From positions 8,883,501 to 8,947,500 of the forward strand of contig JBBMNZ010000034.1 in the NCBI GenBank assembly GCA_037954325.1: DNA of 64,000 bases, given 5' to 3'. The stretch's first letter is position 1. Each line of letters starts with the position of its first letter. The position numbers and the translations under genes were made by a program. Below are positions 22,742 through 34,654 of the stretch, one piece after another. A model generated the notes under the pieces. It had not been told where the DNA came from. It worked only from the letters and a program-made list of their open reading frames with translations, and did no database searches. The DNA is from Fistularia commersonii (taxonomy: Eukaryota; Chordata; Actinopteri; Syngnathiformes; Fistulariidae).

Positions 22742-25700
22742 ATGGATGAGAAAGAGCTGAGTGACCCCCTGAACAATGTTCCGCTTATTCAAGGTAACCT
22801 AGCTGTATTTTTGTGTCGTAGGAGAGAATTTAAATTAATGACTTGGCAGTTTTGCTCCTCCTTGCTTGTCACTTAGATATCTCACTTGCCTGACGAGGCA
22901 TAGAAAGAAAAATGCATGAGTCACTGTTAAAACCTGGACCCATAAGGGCAGTTGTTCGACCTCAAAGCTTTCAGTGATGTAGTTGGTCCCGTTTTAGAGG
23001 ATGATTTCTCTTTTCCTAGACGCCTATTTTGACATTTCTCTTTGCGCAGAGGGCAAATCAACAGAGCAATTTGTGTCAATGCTGACATTTAGGTGGTCTG
23101 TCGGAAATAGAAGGCACAGGATAACCCAAGCGTCGCACAATGCAGGGAACACAAACACTGCAAGTTACATTAAGCGTAGTGTTCGAGAATCTCGGTGAGG
23201 AAATCTCTTCGTCATGCTGAATTAATTTGGAATGCTGCATTGTACAATGTAAATGGAGCACAAAAAACACTGTGCGCGTGATAACAGTATCTTAGTATGT
23301 CAGAATTTTCCCGATAAAATTTGATGTACAGTATTTTCTAGTTGTGGGTCAAACCTGCAATTTCCTCATCAGACTCATTTGAGACAGTGTCAATTTAAAG
23401 CAAGCGGTGCTATACCTCAATTCCAAGAAAGCTGTCACTCTTACTGGGTGAGGAAAGCGATCTCCCCGGGAAGATAGACCATCAGGACTGTAGCCTTCAG
23501 CACTCGAGCTAAAAAAAGATTTTCTCCTACATTTTTCCTAAAGTCACTTGAGGCAGTGCTATGCTCTGTATCCCAGCTAGTCTGAGGTATTTTTACACGC
23601 GAACTAATCCCATTATTACTTTGTCAGGTGTCATTCTGTGACACTAAGGCATAATGACCGTAGTGACTAAAGGTTCTAAAGATAGCACATTGCACGCCAT
23701 CGCCCTTTCTCCTCGGAGCGCATTATTCTTTCACGCATGCTGGACACAGGAACTCCTTCGCACAGTAAACCCCACTCAGGTTAAAGCCTATGTACATACA
23801 TGCATGCATGTAAAAATACATGACGACATACAAGACAGAACGCCAGATGCTCAGCCATTGTCTGGCATGCCGTAGGGTGGTCATGTGCTTCACTCAGAGG
23901 GTACCACCAGCCTCCAGTCGTCTCTCCATATCCATTCATCTCGAGGACATTTAGCGATGCCCTTCGACATCACAATTGCCATCGTCGAAGTGCCTGTTTT
24001 TGAATATCACTTTGGCGTGACTGCAGGTACAAGGAACCTCATGCTACAGCCGGCATTTCTGTCATCTTATTTCCATTTTTGGTGCACATACTTGACCTGC
24101 TGTGACATTTGTTTTTACCCATGCTAAATGCTCAGCCTGAGATGAGGTCATCGCTTTTCCTAGCCACAGTAGATTAGGGGATAAAGATATTCACTGAGTA
24201 TTGCATAGTGTGTTGTTGGAGCTTGTTTCCACCACCAGGAAAAACAACAGATGCTTGACAACAACGGCAAGTCCATTTATGTAGCGGTGACATTGTCTGA
24301 CTGAATAATGGTGTATTATTAAGATGTGCCAAGATGTGCAGTAATAGATAGCTTAGAATAAAGGAGTCTGAAGGTTTAAAAAAATAAAAATTAGACATCA
24401 AGTTGTGCCTATTTCTGGCTTGGCAATTAGTTTATGTAATAAGCCCATTTTAATATCTTGGGAAACTGAATAGTATGTCAGGCCTGGTTTAATGCTTGGG
24501 ACTGGAGCAGAATTTGCATGGATGAACTGGGATGCATTATGGTATTGATCACCATCCCTGCTTACTTGTGAATGAAGGTTTCTTTTTCATTTCTGCATCC
24601 TTCTGGACGCGTCAACCCCTCATACTGAAAGCTGGAACTGTAAAATTGAACTTTCATTTTTATTCTTTTGCTGAACGTCAACCTCAGGTGACCTCACCAG
24701 ATCAAACATGGGGTCCTCCGCTGACTCTGAAAAAATGATCCAGTCTTTGAATGATCAACTCAGAGAAGCCCAGGATCAAACTAATACAGAGAGACACAAA
24801 TGCATGGAGTTACAAGGTAACAATAATGATGATAAGTACCATTCCCTTTCTCTTTCCCACAGAAATACAGCAAGCTGACTGAGAATAGATGAAATACATT
24901 AATTTATATGTTGTAGGTGCCCTTAATGAGGAAAGGAAAGTTAATAAACAGCAAGCCGATGACTCTGCAAAACAGATAAAGCTTCTTCAAGGTAGGACTT
25001 TTGTTTAGAGTCAATTGAATTCCAACGTGTCTTTTCCTTCTGTCCTTCCTTGACCAGAAGGAGTTGAGTAGAACAGTTGTGTTTTGTATGGATTCTAATT
25101 TTGGTAACAAAATTTCCCCATCAATTGAAATTCTGACAGGCCAGCTGCAGCAGCTCCGTGATGAAATGGGGACTCTCCGGGGGCACGCCAATGACTCCTC
25201 CAGTTTACGCAGTGAGCTACAAAGTTCACAAGATGAAGTGAAGTCACTGAAACGTACCTTGGAGACAATCATCGCGGAGCGTGACCGCGACGTCAGCGAC
25301 GTCCAGAACAACCTGGTCACCGTCTCAAAGGATCTGGAGAAATGGCGTCAGACCGCGAGCAAATATGAACGTGAGATTGCTGATCTGCAGCATGATCTTC
25401 AGCAGCAGAGCAAGCAATGGCAGAAAACTGCAGAAATACAAGGTACTCATCGTATCCAAAATACATGTTATTGTCAATGAAAATGTAACAATGAACTCGC
25501 TCTTCTATGTATATGTTAGTAACATTTTGAATTAGAATTGGTGGATTTTCACTTTGTTAGCGAACTAAGAAAAGAGTATCTACTTAAGGGACATTATTAA
25601 ATTCCGTAATGATTTTTTTTCACACAGCCAGTGAACTGCAGTCCATGCAGGTAGAGTGCAGTGGCCTTCAGAAGGAGTGTTCTGGTCTGCGGTCCGAAAA

Positions 25701-28258
25701 ACAGGACATCTTGACCAAGCATCAAAAAGAGAAGGCCAGCCTGGAAAGCGAGTGCACTTTCCTCCGCACCGAGAAAGAAGAACTTCTCAAGGTTCACCAG
25801 AAGGAGAAGGGCAACTTGCAAGATGAATGTGCAGCAATGTGCGCCGAGAAGGGGACAGTTCTGCAGAAAAAGCAGCAGCTAGAGAAAGACCTTGTCAGGT
25901 CAGTTCCCTACACCTCACATGGGTCTCCACTGCTGGAATTAGCAGATGAGTCTGCATAGATTTTTACCCTTTTCAACTACAGGATCTACCCTTTGTTCTT
26001 CCTTTTCTGCACATAGGTTCTAAGCATTTCAAAAACCTACCAAATCTACATATTGTATGCGTTGGGTACCGGATTGCAGTTTCCAATGCTACATTTTGAG
26101 CTTCTGTTTTTTTCTTTTCTGTCATTCTTTTTCTATTGCAATGTCTTTTGGGTGGAGCAGATTGATGACTGAGTGTAGAGGGCACTTCATTTTTATTTCC
26201 TCACCTCTTGGGGATTGCCCTGAATTCTTCCTGTCAAAAATACAAATTCATTTTCAACTCTTCCTGAATCTTTCCTCTGTTTTGCTTGCTGAACTTTGCT
26301 CAGTACAATACATCACCAATCCTCCCCCACCTATTTAAGTAAGTGTTTTGTTTGTTTTGTAGCTCACAAGCCCAGAATGCAGAGCTGAGTAAAAGAATTG
26401 AAACACTTGAGCGATCACAGCAGGAGCTGGAGAAGAAACTGGTGGCCCTGAAGCTCCAGAACCAAGAAGAGTGCACCATGTTGAAAAGCCAACTTGATGA
26501 GGCAGATAGCCGCAGTGAGACTCTGCAGAGAGAGGTATATTCCCATGACTGTACGTTCCTATTAGTCAGGTATCAAACAAAATAAACACTCGTACACAAG
26601 CTTGACACGACCCAGAGTTTGCAGCCGTTTCACCGATACTTGTCACTACACGCAGTCTTTATGACACCAGACACGATCATTTTTTGCAAAATCCAGTCCA
26701 AGATTGGGAAGGAGTGTGTGAGGCGTTTTGAAACCCAGTTTCTTGGCAGCGCTAAGCTGACATTATTTTAGCGGTATTTTGTTCTCTGTGACCAATGTAG
26801 ACAAAGAGTTGCTGTATCTTTTGAGTTATTGACACACACTAACGCTAAGGTTACTACAATTCACCTTAGAGGTTAACGAAAGTTCACATTTTTATTAAAT
26901 AAGGATTGTCCAAATATGAAATGTCATTACGTACTGCATACTGATATGCGTTTTAGTTACAGTAAAACTGAGTCCCATTATCAAAACATCAAACATCATA
27001 ATGCTTTGATTATCATTTGTTTCAAGTGAAAATTAGAAATACTTGTAGGTTGTAAAAGTAACCAGATCTGTAAAGTTGGACTGTCTGGTTCACATCACCG
27101 ATTATGTCTGCATCGCTAATGTTCTTTTACAACACTTTACTCTTGGGGCCCTGCATTTTCGGTAATTGCGGCATGTTGAGTTAATGCACTCATGAAAGCT
27201 TACAAATCCAAAGAACTGCCTTTAAGAGACTTAAAGACTACCCTGTTGCCAACTATTTTTTTGTGCCTTTTTTAAGTTCAGCTGCTTTTAATATGTTATT
27301 ATATTTAATTTTTACGCCTCAAAATTTGAATTTGGGCTCTTTCCTGTCTTGAAAACAGCTATTCATTCAGATAATATTCATTCTATTTGAAAAAAATAAA
27401 ACCACCAGGCAAGCGGACCCTCTCTGTACTTTTAATCCCTTTTTTTGACTAAAATAGAAATAAGCTCTTGGACCAGTTAGGACTGATTTATTAGCTGAGA
27501 TAACAAAGACACATAGCCCTTGGCCAGCTTTCCAGAGGAAGTGGTCTTCGTCTAAAATGAAATGATTGAAACAATGAATTGCAGTTTTAAATCATCCTCC
27601 TCTTTTAACAGTCTTGACAGCACCGAATTTAGGTAGGGACACGTTTGTGTAAAGTTTCAAGGCGGTTTAGCAGGTAGAGTTGATTGGCATGCAATGCAGG
27701 TGAAGTCATCCTTGAGCAAATGGGAGTAACACGCATTCATAGTAAGAGCGGTTGTGCATCCTTTGTTCTGAAGTGCATCGGTTGTACTGGTTCAGCTTGT
27801 ATAGCCTGAACCATTCTATAGAAATAAAAATAAAAATAAACCACGCTGCTCCTTAGTCGCTGCTAAACTAGCATGGATTCAACCCACCGCTGGAAAAATT
27901 CCATCCATAATCCAGTCCAACTGGACATGGTTGCATCATGTGGTTGCTAAACATTTGTCAGCTGCTCTTCAACTCTGCAACATTCTCATTCATGTGAGAG
28001 TGCTATGTTGGCGAGGAAGACCAGAGGAACACAATGACTGTCATTGTCTTGGAACCACAATTAGATGTGGAGTAGTTCGTGCAGTGCCCTGTAATCCTAG
28101 AATTCTAATTGTGCCGCAGAAAAGTTGCAGTGAAAATATGCACAGGTGACTGCAGCGTTTAAATTACATGTTTAAAGTACTGGTATTCACTAATTTACCA
28201 GAGGTATTTCTCACCCTAATGACATGCATCAGGCAAGGCAGTAAAAATGTTTGTGCAT

Positions 28259-28321
<63 letters not shown>

Positions 28322-29725
28322 CTGTTTCTTACACACTGAAACTATCACCATCTATTATTCAATGCTTGGATTGCTTTGATTTCAAACAGAATGACTTGCA
28401 GATCAACTATGTCTGCTGATAAGTACCAATAATAAAGTGCCACCAAAGTGAAATCAAGCAAGTGGAAACAAGATAATTTTTTTTGGCTCACTCTCAAATT
28501 TTTCAATTTATTTTTTCACAGTATGATGAGGTCAAGACTGAGCTGCTAGACCTGAAAGAGCAATACAAGAGGACTGAGCAGGAAAAGCAGTCGCTCGCCG
28601 ATGAACTTGAGGGGTACAAAGCCAATGTGAAGGAATTACAGGAGAAAGGAACAAAGGTGAGTTCTAATTGATTTCTCATCTGAAGGAAACTAAAATGTAG
28701 TTTTTATCTATACTAAACCATGCATAATCATACAGTCTTATTTTTGAAAAGTTGCTGCCATTGAGTTAAAAAGCAGAAAGGCACACATTGTGATTCATTG
28801 AGCACGAGCTTTGCTTTAGGTTTAAAAGCAACAAAACAATGGAAAAAAAAGCGTTGAGATTTCGCAAGACAAAAAAATTCATATTTATCAGTCTCTCTCT
28901 TTCACTGTCGATATATATACGTATATATATATATATACATATATATGTGTGTATATATATGTTTCAGAACACCTGCTCCTTCCCTCTGTTCATCTTCTGT
29001 CTTTTAGTGTTGCTTTTAGACTCTTGACAGCCTTGTGTGATCTTTGACATTGATGCAAAAACCATTTAAAAACAGACTACTGGCCGGAGCGTCTGTGACC
29101 AAAGCTGCGCCCAACTAAAGTATGTCCCATTGTAGACGATTGCTATAATATCCCTTCCCTCCTGTAGACCTCCCTTTTGCTGCCCGTTCAAGCCATAGCC
29201 ATCGGCCTTATCCTGGCTTTGCTGTTTTGGTGCTTCGGCGCATTGTGGTAGTAAGGTACACATTATTCCTGTCATGTCGGTCTACATCTTTCATTGCCAT
29301 CGCTGTCCTATTCTATTGCATGAGTTAATCAGGATTTTCCTCATTTCCCCAGAATGCCTTCTTTTGGGGAAAAAAAGTGTTAAGCCTCAGATATCTAACC
29401 AGTCCAATCATAAACTTCCAGCATCTGACATCTGTTTGTCTTGTCTGAATGGCTAATGCTTAACAACAGTTTCTCTCAGCTGGTCTGGATGGATGTATCT
29501 TATCCAAAGAGCTGTTCTCAACTTTCTTTCTGTTGCAATGCCCTGGTCTCAGTGACAAAAGTCGTGCTGTCAAAGCTTTGGCCGTTTTAAAAATGGGCGG
29601 GTTATATGATGCTAATGTTTCCATTTTTGTGTCACCACTTGTTACAGAAACCATGGATGATCTGGGGGCCTGTGGCTGCTGTGGCTCTGACAGCTGTGAC
29701 CGCTGCTTTGCTCTTCAGGACCTGA
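22742..29725 (+). CDS. SLMAP-like coiled-coil tail-anchored protein (short form)
   Basis: Seven shared exons join in frame: 22742-22793, 24688-24816, 24917-24991, 25140-25442, 25628-25898, 26363-26534 and 28522-28656. They are followed by one of two terminal exons, 29168-29251 (406 residues in total) or 29648-29725 (404). The start MDEKELSDPLNNVPLIQ parallels the internal human SLMAP segment MDEQDLNEPL. The order of blocks (RHKCMELQ, EEERK-like text, ERDRDVSDVQ, KYEREIADLQ, YDEVKTELLDLKEQYKRTEQ, KGTK) matches the C-terminal half of sarcolemmal membrane-associated protein. The product should be a coiled-coil protein anchored by its C terminus to ER/sarcolemmal or nuclear-envelope membranes. 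The FHA domain that links SLMAP to STRIPAK and phospho-MST1/2 (known) is absent from the window. It could be a slmap duplicate, or the 3' half of a gene whose promoter and FHA exons were missed or lie elsewhere. Confidence 0.88.
28259..28319 (+). repeat. GT microsatellite fused to a 29-base G run
   Basis: About 16 GT units (28259-28290) are followed directly by 29 guanines (28291-28319), inside the last long intron of the SLMAP-like gene. It lies on the sense strand, so the pre-mRNA would carry a G-quadruplex-prone run. Confidence 0.9.
28905..28965. repeat. TA-rich microsatellite
   Basis: Interrupted TATATA/TACATA units in the intron upstream of the first alternative last exon. Confidence 0.8.
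29168..29251 (+). other. Alternative last exon 1 of the SLMAP-like gene
   Basis: After acceptor TCCTGTAG the phase-0 frame reads TSLLLPVQAIAIGLILALL, then FWCFGALW and stop. This is one hydrophobic anchor, closely resembling the FWCFGPLW-ending anchor of a human SLMAP isoform (from memory). Confidence 0.85.
29648..29725 (+). other. Alternative last exon 2 of the SLMAP-like gene
   Basis: After acceptor TGTTACAG the phase-0 frame reads KPWMIWGPVAAVALTAVTAA, then LLFRT and stop. This matches the KPWPWMPML-type anchor of the other human SLMAP isoform. AATAAA signals follow at 29942 and 30620. A CA microsatellite starts at 29731, just past the stop. Confidence 0.85.
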
Positions 29726-29728
29726 GGG

Positions 29729-29730
<2 letters not shown>

Positions 29731-29766
<36 letters not shown>

Positions 29767-29790
29767 GCGCGCACACACACGCACGCACGT
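29731..29790. repeat. CA microsatellite in the SLMAP-like 3' UTR
   Basis: About 16 CA units followed by CG-containing variants, immediately after the stop codon of the second alternative last exon. Confidence 0.9.
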
Positions 29791-29941
29791 AGTGCATCCA
29801 TAGTTGTCAGTAGAGTTCTCCACACTGAAACTGAAAAGCTTGCCCTCTTTCTCATATCTGCACTTTTATTTAGGAGGGCTCTTACGTAACACTATTCAGA
29901 ATTTAAGATGTTCTATTTTAGCTGGCAGAGACATTAATGAA

Positions 29942-29947
29942 AATAAA
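29942..29947 (+). terminator. Poly(A) signal of the SLMAP-like gene (proximal)
   Basis: AATAAA 217 bp after the second alternative stop. A further AATAAA occurs at 30620-30625, so two 3' ends are possible. Confidence 0.55.
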
Positions 29948-30629
29948 TGTCTGTTTTGTGAGCAAATGAATAATTTTCTATGTATGTTATTTGAAGGAAA
30001 GTCTCGGGCCCGTCTTTGTTTACGGATAGTTCTATAACGAATGTAAAAGAGAGTCTATACACTAATTCTCATGATTATACTTTAGGTGGTTTGTTTGCAG
30101 TTCATGTTTCTCCAAATGCAACACATCTTTATAAGTGTCGGAATAATAAAGAAAATAACTGCACCACCGCTGCAAGCCATAATCGAGTGTTTGATGAATA
30201 TCTTAAAACAGCACATCGAGATCACTTAGATAGCGGCCAGTCAGTTCTTGCCACCAGGAGAAGATACTTTGAAAAGATACATAAACAAACTGTGTATCGG
30301 ACGCAGTGTGATTGACACGGTCCCTGTCATTTGTCACAAAAGCTATTTTCTATGATGACACCGGTTGTGCTGCAATTTCCGCTTCATTTCAATACATGTT
30401 TCCAACTCTAGTAATGGGACTGACAAAGTAAGAAATGGACTTGGGATGAATCAACGTGTACCAGATCTACTATGTCTCATCAGTTAACAGCATCATGTGG
30501 TGTCATGTTTTTTTTTTCCCTTTTTTTTTTTCCCCAGTTTTACTGTGCTGTAGTTTTGTGCCAGAAATGAATTAACAAGTGAACATGACAATTTAAATTA
30601 AAGAAAAAAATATCTTGAAAATAAAATAT

Positions 30630-33101
30630 GATCTAATTTCATATGTAGTTATGCTGCCATATTAGTAGAGTAACATGCAAAATGTCTCTTTAGAAATCTA
30701 TTCTTCCAGAAATCAATCGTTTCATTGGTTATTAATGAGCTAAAAGTGTGCATGCATTTAATCTGTGTGTAGAAAAATCTACAATTTTATAATACAAATA
30801 TCCACAGCTTTTGTCGTCTTTTAATTTTGTGAATGAGTTCAAATCTATGTATTGCAATGTAGAGAATTGGGTCTCATGTTAACGATTAACTGGTTTAAAC
30901 ATAAGTCTGACCTCAAATAAAAGTCTTTACCCTGTAATTGTACCTTATTGCAGTGGGAGTCAGTGAAGCACTTCGAAGAGATAAGATTTGATAAGATAGG
31001 AAATTATTTATTGATTCCCTGGGTCACGACTTGAATTAAGGACTACTACCTATGTATGATTCCCCTGCATTTAAATACAGACTGGGTTTCTAAGTGGCTT
31101 TTCTAGTTTACCAGCAACGTACAGCAATGCATTCACACGTTCTTCTTTTTGGCTGTGGGTGCTATGTGAGGTGCCAGACTAACGCTAACACACATTATTA
31201 TTCTCTGATGCAAAAAGCAGCAGGAGCAGTGAGGCTTTCTGTGTTCTGCTTACACTTTAACGTCACCAGTGTCTGTCGTGTCAGGATAGTGTGATCAGGC
31301 GGCGGCCCTGGAGCAGAGCTTAACGGTTCCCTTAGATAATGTGGTTTCCGTAACATCTAAGAAGGCTCTGTTGCTAAAGCTTTACGACAGTGTTGTCCGT
31401 TATCACTGGAGGAGCATATTTAAACTCTTATGTTCACCTTCGATAGGAGCCTGGTGAAAAATGCCATTAAAAACCAAGACAGAGCGATCGGTTATCCATG
31501 TGATTAAAAAGAAAACGCTATGTAATAATTATTTGCTTGATGACTGCCAAAAAACATACTTCAACTAAAAAAGCCATTTGAATTTACTTTACGTGAAACA
31601 ATCCTTATTTTGACAGATATTGGATTTAACAAGCTATAACAAGAAAACTGAGCTAGTCTTGATTGCTCTGACCCTCAAAAAATATCAATTAATTCTAATA
31701 AAATATGCTTTTGTTCCTCTTTTTGATTATATTTTTAGCCGGTGCTTCTCTTTCTGACTAATTGTTCTCTAATTTGCTATGAAGGACATGTCGTGAAAAT
31801 AAGTAATACAAAAAATATCAGCATACGTTTTAAAGGTCTTGAAAACTTTTTTGCTTGATATAGATTTTTAAATTTGCGCAGAGATCGATGTTAATCTTTT
31901 TAAAATGATCACCAAATGAAACCAGGGACTGATCAGATTAGATCATGTCCTCACTTTAAAAACATCTCTTTTACACTGAAGATTTCATTGTACTTTAAAC
32001 AATTCTTTTTCATTCATTCAGGCATTAAGGCTGCAGTGATGCATTGGAATGGAAGGCTTCATAGATTACGGTTCCTGAACCATAAAAACATGGTTTCTTC
32101 TGTTCTGGTTTGCACCGATTCTATTTATAGCTCATTTGTCACGTGAGTGCCTCAGTTCTATGGTACTACTAGATCGCTGGGTCACGTAAGCTCACTTTGA
32201 CCGTGAGAGTTCATGAAACTGCTTTGGTGACCTGAACCTCTGCTAGAAGATTACAGGGCTCTGGTGCAGTCACACCCTTCATGCAGGCTGACCACACTGA
32301 CTGCAAGTTTGTGGAGGAGGAGGGTGTGGGATTTTGCTCTCCAAGGATGAGACGTATGACTCCCAAGTTTCATAACATCCGAACCGTCACGTTCATCAGA
32401 CGGAAGTTCACGACCGCCATGGTGATATCGTGCCAGGCGTGTTACCACGGGAAGATCGAGGAGAGACCCTTTCGTCCTGTATGAACCCAAATACGAGACT
32501 GATTCCCAGTTAAAGTGAGCCTCTGCAGAGTTACTGTGGATTTGTTCTGCTCTAGTTTGTATCTAGGTCATCGGTAGTGGTCCAAAGATGCAGCCTGGCA
32601 TTGTGATAAAGGCGATCTGCAAGGTAATTCAAGGCCTGTGTGTAATGTAGCTGTAATTTAATGTTATGCATTCGGTTTCTACAACAATTAAACCCATCTC
32701 CCACGCGGCTCATTTTATAGCTTGTGTGAAAATGTACTTTTGAGATTCTCAGATTCTGTTTGTATTTCCTGCTCCCGTTAACTCACTATATATTGATAAT
32801 ATTCTTCACACAGTGAAATACACCCAATCTTACATGGTGGAAATATTTAGCATGACACCCCTTTGTCTTGAACAATAAAACTCATTACATATTAGTCTAA
32901 TCATGCATTTAATATTTATATTTTGCTGTGTGTAAGCATCTCATCATTTTGTAAGAATATACAGACCATATAAAATTACAGTAACTGCTCAAATTGTGAT
33001 TAAACTCTAGAGGGCACTGCTTTATGATGCTTTATTTTTCTTTTTTAGAAAAAAAAAAAGACAAAGTGCCTGTGGAAAGCTGGCTGGACAGAAAGGATGA
33101 G

Positions 33102-33147
<46 letters not shown>

Positions 33148-33660
33148 CAAACACTGGTTGTGTTGGCTGCAAACGGGTCTCTCTCATGACACCAAGTGGT
33201 GAGATTTTGTGCTTGACGCTCAGGAGTGTGTTTCAAGGTTAAAAATGTTTTTTTTTTTGTTTTAATTCCTCTCTTCTCTGCTCCGAAGGGACGGCACTGT
33301 GAAGATCTCTGACATTTTAATCCACAACGACACCGTGATAATGCTTGTGATCTTTGTTTTTTTAAACGCATCTCCCTTCTCCTCGGCCAACGTGAAATTA
33401 TTTTCAGTCGAATCAAGTATTAAATCACAACCACATGATCTCAGATTGCTATCTTGGATCTTCGATTGGTGACGCATATTGACAGCCTCATGGCCAAAGC
33501 CTTACGAGGCCTTAGAACTGGACTGTGGAGTTCCACGTGTATGGTTGTACATGGTTTTGATGCTGCTGTGCTAATAATATTATCAAGATTTGTTTCAGCG
33601 CTGCCTTAAAGTACAGACTGTGTTCAGCAACTAATGAAAATATGTGTGTGAGAGAGAGAA
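30630..33660. other. Spacer between the SLMAP-like gene and abhd6
   Basis: Mostly AT-rich with no gene that I can support. It contains a short GATAAGATTTGATAAGATAG...TTATTGATTCCCTGGG fragment (about 30978-31025) of the LINE-tail repeat type and a CA microsatellite (33108-33150). An open frame at 32281-32484 has somewhat gene-like composition but no recognised relative or splice partners. Confidence 0.45.
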
Positions 33661-33665
33661 ATATA

Positions 33666-34022
33666 CTGCTCAAAAAAAATAAAGGGAACACTTGAACAAC
33701 ACAATGTAACTCCAAGTCAATCACACTTGTGTGAAATCATAGTGTCCACTCAGGAAGCAACACAGATTCATTTTGACTTGTTTTAAGGACATTACATCAA
33801 AGTTGGATCAGCCTGGAGTTTGTTTTTACACTTTAATTTTGAGTGTGATTCCTAATCCAGACCTCCATGGGTTGATACAATTGATTTCCATTGATCATTT
33901 TCGTGTGATTTTGTTGTCAGCACATTCAACTGTGTAAAGAGCAAAGTATTTCATAAGAATATTTCATTCATTTAGATCTAGGATGTGTTTTTTAAGTGTT
34001 CCCTTTATTTTTTTGAGCAGTG
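33666..34022 (+). mobile_element. Non-autonomous inverted-repeat transposon, copy 2
   Basis: 357 bp starting CTGCTCAAAAAAAATAAAGG and ending TTTATTTTTTTGAGCAGTG, flanked by TATA at 33662-33665 and 34023-34026. It is the reverse-complement counterpart of the copy at 10744-11099, with only scattered differences along its length and no coding capacity. It lies just upstream of abhd6. Confidence 0.9.
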
Positions 34023-34259
34023 TATATCGCTGTACGTTCACTTTAATAGAATGACCGGATTATGCGGTGGCCCGGTTTTCCCCATTGATGAGTAATAATC
34101 AATGAGTTTGTCCAGATCAAACCTAATCTGAAGGGACTAACTGCGACCTACGGGGATGATTTGACTTGTTTTCAGTTTTACTTATTTGTTATTGTTTTCA
34201 CAACACTGACGACTGACTGTTTATGAATGTAATTGATCAAAATTCCCACTAACCAAAGC

Positions 34260-34349
34260 GACTGCAGGCTGGAAAAACAAACAGCTGAGACGGCGGTTGT
34301 ATGAGCCAGCCAGTGAAAGAAGAGACCAGAGAGACAAATCATCTAAAAA
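34260..34349 (+). other. Candidate 5' non-coding exon of abhd6
   Basis: A stretch ending CTAAAAA/GTGAGT pairs with the acceptor TTTCAG at 34647, eight bases before the abhd6 ATG. The left boundary is unknown. Confidence 0.35.
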
Positions 34350-34654
34350 GTGAGTTTTGACTATTTAAAAAAAAAGTGTAAATAAACTGAACTAATTATC
34401 AGTGATAGTTGACTGCACATTTTATTTTTTATAGATCACTTCATAAAAAACGTACATAAAAACATATGTTGTCATCTTTTGCATTGGAAGTTTTGATTTT
34501 TATCTATTTTGTGATGTATGATTCTTACTGCCAAATTTGCAAATACATATCTTTTATCATTTAAATCTCTTACCGCAGACATCACTTGGTTACATGTAAC
34601 TGACTTCTATCCGGCTAAATGTGCAATGCTCATGTGAATGATTTCAGAAGGGAC

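Noticed and set aside
29804..30315. Two open frames after the SLMAP-like last exons
   Set aside because: They lie in the probable 3' UTR, match nothing known and have no splice context.
32281..32484. 67-codon open frame with some gene-like codon use between the SLMAP-like gene and abhd6
   Set aside because: No homologue recognised and no flanking exons; kept only as a remark in the spacer entry.
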